NCBI GenBank assembly: GCA_011049745.1
Contig: DRHE01000317.1
Location: forward strand, 1-6,073
From: Spirochaetales bacterium
GTDB lineage: Bacteria > Spirochaetota > Spirochaetia > SZUA-6 > DRHE01
Reading direction: 5' to 3'
Length of the DNA stretch: 6,073 nt
Shown piece after piece: positions 5,373 to 6,073 of the stretch. The notes beneath the pieces are model-generated. The model did not search any database, was not told the origin of the DNA, and saw only the letters and a program-made list of their open reading frames with translations. How positions within the stretch are numbered: the stretch's first letter is position 1; each line of letters starts with the position of its first letter. Made by a program: the position numbers and the translations under genes.

Positions 5373-5605
5373 ACGGAGATATCTCTCTTTTTAACCTTTG
5401 TCCGTAAGGTTGTTCCCGCTACAATGCAGGCTATGGTGAGCTGCTCTTCAACATCCCTCAGGGAATGTACTTCTATAATATTTTCAGTTAGCCGCATGTT
5501 GATTGACTCAATTCCGGAAATAGTATCCAGTGCTGAACGAATATCAGCAGCGATATTACAGTCAAGGCGGTCAACGAGGTAATAGAATGAACGGACTTTT
5601 GCCAT
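5369..5605 (-). CDS. Small HMA-like ferredoxin-fold protein without the CxxC pair
   Basis: A 78-residue soluble protein. Its pattern YYLVDRLDC..AADIRSALDTISGIESINMRL..NIIEVHS, then a second helix and a final strand (TTLRTKVKK), follows the beta-alpha-beta-beta-alpha-beta order of heavy-metal-associated (HMA) domains. In true metal carriers the first loop has CxxC; here only C16 remains and Ala (A19) replaces the second Cys. A further Cys (C60) lies in the second helix. Tight two-Cys metal transfer is thus unlikely. It may bind metal differently, act as a regulatory domain, or be a look-alike of the same fold. The ATG at 5605 has AGGA 8 nt upstream. It ends tail to tail with the membrane partner gene. 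The assignment to HMA is by eye and moderate. Confidence 0.7.
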   Translation of the reverse strand: MAKVRSFYYLVDRLDCNIAADIRSALDTISGIESINMRLTENIIEVHSLRDVEEQLTIACIVAGTTLRTKVKKRDISV

Positions 5606-5612
5606 GGTTTAT

Positions 5613-5641
5613 ATCCTAATAATTTACTCCGGTAAAGTCAA
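5613..5641 (-). promoter_or_regulatory. Sigma-70-type promoter of the HMA-like gene
   Basis: Minus-strand TTGACT (5641-5636, 5 of 6) is followed by 17 bp and TAGGAT (5618-5613, 4 of 6). The -10 box ends 7 nt before the ATG, so transcription would start at or next to the start codon. The same AGGA can also be read as a Shine-Dalgarno on a longer transcript from the transporter gene, so this promoter is tentative. A 5-bp inverted repeat TTTAC/GTAAA (5623-5636) sits inside the spacer. Confidence 0.4.
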
Positions 5642-5656
5642 AGCGGTTTTTATTGA

Positions 5657-6073
5657 TTAATGCTCTACCAGGTTTAATTTGCGTGACGCTTTAACGAAAA
5701 GCAGCGGCGGCAGATCAGTGAACTTTCCCAGCTCTATTTTAAAGAAGAGCTGATCAAGAAAAAACAACCTGGCAATTCCCCCCTTCCTTTCTCCCGGCAT
5801 ACCCATGATTACCAGCAGGGCATCCTGTGAATACTCCTTTATGGTCTCGTGGATCGGTTTCTTATCTTCAGGAATAATCAGGACTTCACCTGTCAATCTA
5901 GCTTTTTCCAACATTATCTGCATCTCTTCGAGTGACTCTTCACGGTTATCACTCTCTGAGATCTTCCTGATAATCCTTATCTTGTTAGGGGCTTCTCTCT
6001 GCTTAATATCTGTCCGGTTAATGATATAGGCCAACAGAGCCATCAGGTTGCCGTTTTCCTCTCCTTTCCACCA
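5657..6073 (-). CDS. C-terminal end of an SLC12-like (cation-chloride cotransporter family) permease, partial
   Basis: Only the last 138 residues are present; the frame is open through the right edge (6073), so the ATG at 6043 is internal and the true start is outside the window. What is visible is the cytosolic tail after the membrane part. It opens with WWKGEENGNLMALLAYIIN, matching the WW..DGGL..LL.YLL block of eukaryotic NKCC/KCC tails. Next comes a universal-stress-like alpha/beta segment (KIRIIRKIS, then EVLIIPEDK). DALLVIMGMP follows, equivalent to NIIVMSLP, and near the end DLPPLLFVKA, equivalent to DLPPILLVRG. In eukaryotes this tail controls transport of Na+, K+ and Cl-; bacterial relatives are APC-superfamily permeases with poorly known substrates. 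The gene precedes the HMA-like gene on the same strand with a 51-bp gap and may be cotranscribed with it. Family is confident; substrate unknown. Confidence 0.8.
   Translation of the reverse strand, partial: WWKGEENGNLMALLAYIINRTDIKQREAPNKIRIIRKISESDNREESLEEMQIMLEKARLTGEVLIIPEDKKPIHETIKEYSQDALLVIMGMPGERKGGIARLFFLDQLFFKIELGKFTDLPPLLFVKASRKLNLVEH

Noticed and set aside
5376..5391. Palindrome GAGATATCTC followed by a T-rich run as a possible terminator
   Set aside because: With a usable loop the stem is only 3 bp, and it lies inside the coding end of the HMA-like gene.

Overview
The window is bacterial chromosomal DNA of moderate G+C with compact genes on both strands. It carries no RNA gene, IS element or CRISPR array that I can see. 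The source is most likely a spirochaete or a similar Gram-negative lineage. That is an inference from a second DnaE-type polymerase, an ECF sigma/membrane-partner pair beside a Spy-like (LTxxQ) envelope protein, and a bacterial SLC12-type transporter. No gene here proves the taxon.

Layout from left to right: (1) 48-836 (-), a two-helix membrane protein of unknown function with its own TTGACA promoter. (2) 903-3878 (-), a large C-family DNA polymerase closest in style to the error-prone DnaE2/ImuC branch. Its PHP domain has lost metal ligands. Its promoter, start codon and a perfect 12-bp inverted repeat are packed into about 47 bp. (3) 3939-4325 (-), a MutT-type Nudix hydrolase just upstream of the polymerase. 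(4) 4326-4438, a divergent promoter region containing a convincing ECF-type promoter facing right. (5) 4439-4947 (+), a broken gene in which the signal peptide and first LTxxQ-like motif of a Spy-like protein run in frame into an ECF sigma factor, which then has a -1 frameshift and an in-frame TGA. (6) 4944-5372 (+), an intact single-pass membrane protein coupled to the dead sigma gene by an ATGA overlap, probably its former anti-sigma partner. (7) 5369-5605 (-), a small HMA-like protein that has lost the second Cys of CxxC; its stop codon interlocks with the previous gene in one TTAA. (8) 5657-6073 (-), the C-terminal tail of an SLC12/cation-chloride-cotransporter-like permease whose N-terminal part lies beyond the right edge.

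Two stories stand out. First, the Nudix gene and the polymerase form a plausible nucleotide-pool and lesion-bypass pair: one removes oxidised dNTPs and the other may copy damaged template. The inverted repeat over the polymerase promoter shares an 11-bp word with the Nudix promoter, which suggests a common repressor. In a transcript reading through from the Nudix gene, the same repeat would fold over the polymerase start codon. Second, the sigma locus appears to be a fossil stress-response operon. It kept an ECF-type promoter and the membrane partner, but a deletion with 6-bp microhomology apparently fused the Spy-like gene to the sigma factor.

Three minus-strand genes share a TTGAC(A/T)-N17 promoter whose -10 box ends only 7-13 nt before ATG, so very short or absent leaders may be common here.
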